Shown here: positions 5,574 through 8,476 of the stretch, one piece after another
Layout of the letters: the number at the start of each line of letters is the position of its first letter
Numbering within the stretch: the stretch's first letter is position 1
NCBI GenBank assembly: GCA_019232735.1
Contig: JAFANL010000249.1
Span: forward strand, 1-8,476
Direction: 5' to 3'
Length of the DNA stretch: 8,476 nt
Source of the DNA: Aquitalea sp.
GTDB lineage: Bacteria; Pseudomonadota; Gammaproteobacteria; Burkholderiales; Chromobacteriaceae
Made by a program: the position numbers and the translations under genes
Notes under the pieces: generated by a model
What the model was told of the DNA's origin: nothing
Databases searched by the model: none
Seen by the model: the letters and a program-made list of their open reading frames with translations, nothing else

Positions 5574-7409
5574 ATGGCCCTGCACCCGGTATTGCACACC
5601 GTTACCCAGCGCATCATAGATCGCAGCCGCGAGCACCGCGCGGCTTATCTGGCTCACCTTCATGCCGCCGCCCAGCAGGGCAAGGTGGAACGCGCCCAGC
5701 TGTCCTGCACCAACCAGGCCCACGCCTTTGCGGCGATGCCGGACAATATCAAGATTCACCTGAAAGAAGCCCACCGTCCCAATCTGGCCATCGTCTCCGC
5801 CTATAACGACATGCTGTCCGCCCACCAGCCGCTGGAAGCCTACCCGGCCTGGATCAAGGATGAAGCACTCAAGGCCGGCGCCACCGCCCAGTTTGCCGGC
5901 GGCGTACCCGCCATGTGCGATGGCGTGACCCAGGGCCAACCGGGCATGGAACTGTCACTGTTCTCGCGCGACGTGATCGCCATGAGCACCGCCGTGGCGC
6001 TGTCACACCAGATGTTTGACGCCAGCCTGTATCTGGGTGTGTGCGACAAGATCGTACCGGGCCTGATGATAGGCGCGCTGACCTTTGGCCATCTGCCGGC
6101 GGTGTTTGTTCCGGCCGGGCCGATGACCACCGGCATCGCCAACGACGACAAGGCGAAGGTGCGCCAGTTGTTCGCCGAAGGCAAGGTGGGAAGGGATGTG
6201 CTGCTGGATTCGGAATGCCAGTCCTACCATGGCCCGGGCACCTGTACCTTCTATGGCACCGCCAACTCCAACCAGATGATGATGGAGATCATGGGCCTGC
6301 ACCTGCCAGGTACCGCCTTCGTCAATCCGGGTACACCGCTGCGCGAGGCACTGACCCGCGCAGCCGCCCGTCAGGCGGCGCATATCGCCGCCCAGGGAGA
6401 GAACTTCACCCCGGTGGGCCGCATGATCGATGAAAAATCCATCGTCAACGCCATTGTCGGCCTGCTGGCCACTGGCGGCTCCACCAATCACACCATGCAT
6501 CTGGTGGCCATTGCCCGCACTGCCGGCATCGCCATCAACTGGGACGATTTTGACGAGCTGTCCGCCATCATCCCGCTGCTGACCCGCGTCTACCCCAATG
6601 GCAAGGCCGATGTGAACCACTTCCACGCCGCCGGCGGCATGGGCTTTGTCATCCGCGAACTGCTGTCTGCCGGCCTGTTGCACGAGGACGTGGGCACCAT
6701 CGTCGGCCATGGTCTGTCGGCCTATGCCAATGAACCATGGCTGGACAATGGCGAACTGAAGTGGCGTCCGGCCCCGACGGTGAGCGGCGACGACAGCGTG
6801 CTGCGCACCGTGGCCGATCCCTTCAGTCCGGATGGCGGCCTGCGCGTGGTGGCGGGCAATCTGGGCCGCGCCGTGATCAAGGTATCGGCCGTCAAGCCGG
6901 AACACCGCATCGTAGAGGCCCCGGCCCTGGTATTCCACGACCAGAACGACATGCTGGCGGCGTTCAAACGCGGCGAGCTGGAACGCGACTTTGTCGCCGT
7001 CATCCGCTTCCAGGGTCCGCGTGCCAACGGCATGCCGGAACTGCACAAGCTGACTCCGGCACTGTCCATCCTGCAGGAACGCGGCTTTGCCGTAGCTCTG
7101 GTGACCGATGGCCGCATGTCCGGCGCTTCGGGCAAGGTGCCCGCTGCCATCCACGTCTCGCCGGAGGCGGTAATGGGCGGTAGTATCGGCAAGGTGCGCG
7201 ATGGCGACATCGTGAAACTGGACGCCGTGGCCGGCACGCTGGAAGTGAAAGTAGCGGCTGAGGAATGGGCCGCGCGCGAACGGGTCAGTGCCGACCTCGC
7301 ACACAATCAATTTGGCGTAGGGCGTGAACTGTTCGCGGTATTCCGCGAATCCGCCGATGCCGCGGAAGCTGGTGCCATGAGCTTCCATCACCCGCTGTGG
7401 AGAAACTGA
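5574..7409 (+). CDS. edd: 6-phosphogluconate dehydratase
   Basis: Dehydrates 6-phosphogluconate to 2-keto-3-deoxy-6-phosphogluconate (KDPG), the first reaction specific to the ED pathway; a cytosolic iron-sulfur enzyme of the IlvD/Edd family. The product is 611 residues (E. coli Edd 603). Both family signatures are present: CDKIVPGLMIG (157-167) and VTDGRMSGASGKVPAAIH in the C-terminal third. Cys157, Cys224 (GPGTCTFYGTANS) and Cys115 (PAMCDGVTQG) are the likely cluster-related cysteines; SAYNDMLSAHQP (75-86) is characteristic of Edd rather than IlvD. The ATG at 5574 has a modest GGGA six bases upstream, and the N-terminus (TQRIIDRSREHRAAYL) matches the family, so the start is good. It is transcribed divergently from zwf, behind a HexR-like operator, and one base separates it from eda. 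Such clusters are oxygen sensitive in relatives. Identity is very secure. Confidence 0.97.
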   Translation: MALHPVLHTVTQRIIDRSREHRAAYLAHLHAAAQQGKVERAQLSCTNQAHAFAAMPDNIKIHLKEAHRPNLAIVSAYNDMLSAHQPLEAYPAWIKDEALKAGATAQFAGGVPAMCDGVTQGQPGMELSLFSRDVIAMSTAVALSHQMFDASLYLGVCDKIVPGLMIGALTFGHLPAVFVPAGPMTTGIANDDKAKVRQLFAEGKVGRDVLLDSECQSYHGPGTCTFYGTANSNQMMMEIMGLHLPGTAFVNPGTPLREALTRAAARQAAHIAAQGENFTPVGRMIDEKSIVNAIVGLLATGGSTNHTMHLVAIARTAGIAINWDDFDELSAIIPLLTRVYPNGKADVNHFHAAGGMGFVIRELLSAGLLHEDVGTIVGHGLSAYANEPWLDNGELKWRPAPTVSGDDSVLRTVADPFSPDGGLRVVAGNLGRAVIKVSAVKPEHRIVEAPALVFHDQNDMLAAFKRGELERDFVAVIRFQGPRANGMPELHKLTPALSILQERGFAVALVTDGRMSGASGKVPAAIHVSPEAVMGGSIGKVRDGDIVKLDAVAGTLEVKVAAEEWAARERVSADLAHNQFGVGRELFAVFRESADAAEAGAMSFHHPLWRN

Positions 7410-7410
7410 T

Positions 7411-8034
7411 ATGGACGCTTTGACCCTGTTGCGTCAGGGACCGGTGGTACCGGTCATCGTGGTAAATGATGCGGCGGTTGCCGTTGATCTGGCGCATGCG
7501 CTGGTGAATGGTGGCATCCGCGTGCTGGAAGTCACCCTGCGTACCAAGGCGGCACTGGCTGCCATGCGCCGCATGCGTGACGAAGTGCCCGGCGCCATCG
7601 TCGGTGCCGGCACGCTGCGCAACCGCGCCCAGCTGGAAGCCGCACTGGATGCTGGCGCCCAGTTTGGCGTCAGCCCGGGCCTGACACCGGAACTGGCCGC
7701 CGCCGCCCGCAATGCCAAGCTCACCCTGCTGCCCGGTGTGGCTACCGCATCCGAAGCCATGCGTGCGCAGGACGAGGGCTTTGATATTCTCAAGCTGTTC
7801 CCGGCCGAAGCCGTGGGCGGCATCAAGCTGCTGAAATCGCTGGCCGGCCCGCTGCCGGACCTGCGCTTCTGCCCCACTGGCGGCATTGATCTGGCCAAGG
7901 CCAAGGACTACCTGGCCCTGCAAAACGTACTGGCTGTCGGCGGCAGCTGGCTGACCCCGGAAGACGCCATCGCCAACCGCGACTGGGCGCGCATCACCGA
8001 GCTGGCCAAGCAAGCCAGCACGCTGGCGCAGTAA
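7411..8034 (+). CDS. eda: KDPG aldolase (2-keto-3-deoxy-6-phosphogluconate aldolase)
   Basis: Class I aldolase cleaving KDPG to pyruvate and glyceraldehyde-3-phosphate, completing the ED pathway; relatives also act on 4-hydroxy-2-oxoglutarate. The 207-residue protein is a single TIM barrel, a trimer in known relatives. All active-site positions of E. coli Eda are found five residues earlier: Glu40 and Arg44 in LEVTLRT, Thr68 in GAGTL, Pro89 in VSPGLTP, and the Schiff-base lysine Lys128 in LKLFPAE; FCPTGGI (153-159) forms the phosphate site. The ATG begins one base after the edd stop, with GGAG eight bases upstream inside the end of edd, so the two are co-transcribed and probably translationally coupled. 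The strong hairpin about 20 bases after its stop ends the unit. Because its substrate KDPG is the presumed HexR ligand, Eda activity would also shut the signal off. Confidence 0.97.
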   Translation: MDALTLLRQGPVVPVIVVNDAAVAVDLAHALVNGGIRVLEVTLRTKAALAAMRRMRDEVPGAIVGAGTLRNRAQLEAALDAGAQFGVSPGLTPELAAAARNAKLTLLPGVATASEAMRAQDEGFDILKLFPAEAVGGIKLLKSLAGPLPDLRFCPTGGIDLAKAKDYLALQNVLAVGGSWLTPEDAIANRDWARITELAKQASTLAQ

Positions 8035-8055
8035 ATCCGGTCTGCTACCGTCTCC

Positions 8056-8080
8056 AAAGCCCGCTCCCGGCGGGCTTTTT
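8056..8080 (+). terminator. Intrinsic terminator after eda
   Basis: AAAGCCCGC (8056-8064) pairs perfectly with GCGGGCTTT (8070-8078) over nine base pairs, with a five-base loop and a T-run (8076-8080). It starts 21 bases after the eda stop, so it closes the edd-eda transcript and insulates the response regulator gene. The A-tract on the left arm is too short to make it a convincing two-way terminator, and no gene converges on it here. Confidence 0.9.
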
Positions 8081-8165
8081 GCTGCACCGCACATAGGGCC
8101 GGGATGGCAGCCCATGCCCGTTCTGCTCTACCATCAGACTTTCGAATCCCGCCTGCCACCACTCC

Positions 8166-8476
8166 ATGAAACTGTTTCTGGCCGAAGACGACGCCGTACT
8201 GGCCGATGCCCTGCTGACCCGGCTAAGCCAGCTGGGTTTTGAGGTCTGCCATCGCAGCGATGGCCTGGCGGCACAGCAGGTGCTGTTGGGCGAGCACTTT
8301 GACGCGGTGATTCTGGATATCGGCCTGCCCGGTCAGGATGGTCTGAAGGTGTTGCGCAATGTGCGCGTGCACCAGCCGGCCCTGCCCATCCTGCTGCTGA
8401 CGGCACTGGACAGCATGGAAGACCGCGTGGCCGGACTGGATGCCGGGGCCGATGATTATCTGGTCAAGCCTTTCGA
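8166..8476 (+). CDS. Response regulator, OmpR/PhoB-like, cut by the right edge
   Basis: The first 103 residues of a two-component response regulator receiver domain. The acidic pair Asp8-Asp9 in LFLAEDDAVLADAL, the phosphoacceptor Asp51 in VILDIGLPGQDG, Thr79 in LLLTAL and Lys101 in DDYLVKPF are all present, so it should be phosphorylatable. The GLDAGADDYLVKPF ending is typical of OmpR/PhoB-class regulators, perhaps of the QseB/PmrA/TctD groups, but the output domain lies beyond the window, so target and partner kinase are unknown. The ATG at 8166 has no clear Shine-Dalgarno sequence, yet it is the start that gives a normal receiver N-terminus. The 131-bp gap before it holds the eda terminator and no promoter I could define. 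It follows the ED genes on the same strand but is probably a separate unit. Confidence 0.88.
   Translation, partial: MKLFLAEDDAVLADALLTRLSQLGFEVCHRSDGLAAQQVLLGEHFDAVILDIGLPGQDGLKVLRNVRVHQPALPILLLTALDSMEDRVAGLDAGADDYLVKPF

Noticed and set aside
6003..7391. A 462-codon leftward open frame opposite edd
   Set aside because: Antisense shadow of edd; no domain, and the edd frame is complete with both family signatures.
7285..8115. A 276-codon leftward open frame opposite eda
   Set aside because: Antisense shadow that also runs across the eda terminator; no ribosome site or domain.
1..8476. CRISPR arrays, insertion sequences, prophage remnants, tRNA or rRNA genes, Neisseria-type uptake words
   Set aside because: None noticed in a read by eye; essentially all sequence is accounted for by ordinary metabolic genes and short spacers.

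Overview
This is a GC-rich (roughly 60 % by eye) bacterial chromosome segment carrying an almost complete Entner-Doudoroff (ED) locus. The gene order zwf-pgl-glk-hexR-pgi, with edd-eda divergent from zwf, is the arrangement I associate with the Neisseriales. The base composition and the absence of any Neisseria-type DNA uptake word that I could find suggest the Chromobacteriaceae branch (Chromobacterium/Aquitalea/Vogesella-like) rather than Neisseria itself. The taxonomic call is inference; the gene identities are well supported by motifs.

Layout. The left five genes read leftward from about 5.32 kb: zwf (glucose-6-phosphate dehydrogenase), pgl (6-phosphogluconolactonase), glk (glucokinase), hexR (RpiR-family repressor) and pgi (glucose-6-phosphate isomerase, cut by the left edge of the window). 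pgl to pgi are packed with overlaps or gaps of a few bases. Only the zwf-pgl junction has a real spacer (143 bp), and it holds a GC-rich hairpin just before the pgl ribosome binding site. A 249-bp AT-richer control region (5325-5573) separates zwf from the rightward pair edd (6-phosphogluconate dehydratase) and eda (KDPG aldolase), which ends in a strong intrinsic terminator at 8056-8080. At the right edge, after that terminator, an OmpR-type response regulator begins and runs off the window.

How it works together. Glucose is phosphorylated by Glk, oxidised by Zwf, opened by Pgl, dehydrated by Edd and split by Eda to pyruvate and glyceraldehyde-3-phosphate. Pgi links fructose-6-phosphate to glucose-6-phosphate, which allows a cyclic ED route. 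HexR, encoded inside the operon, is known in Pseudomonas as a repressor released by KDPG, the product of Edd. The control region contains two 15-bp HexR-like palindromes (5353-5367 and 5530-5544), each overlapping the predicted -10 box of one of the two divergent promoters, so both arms probably answer to the same KDPG signal.

Nothing in the window looks like a new type of system, mobile element, CRISPR array or RNA gene. The points most worth a second look are in the control region: the paired, nearly phase-matched operators, an unexplained dyad cluster, and a possible 13-codon mini-ORF with a good ribosome binding site between them.
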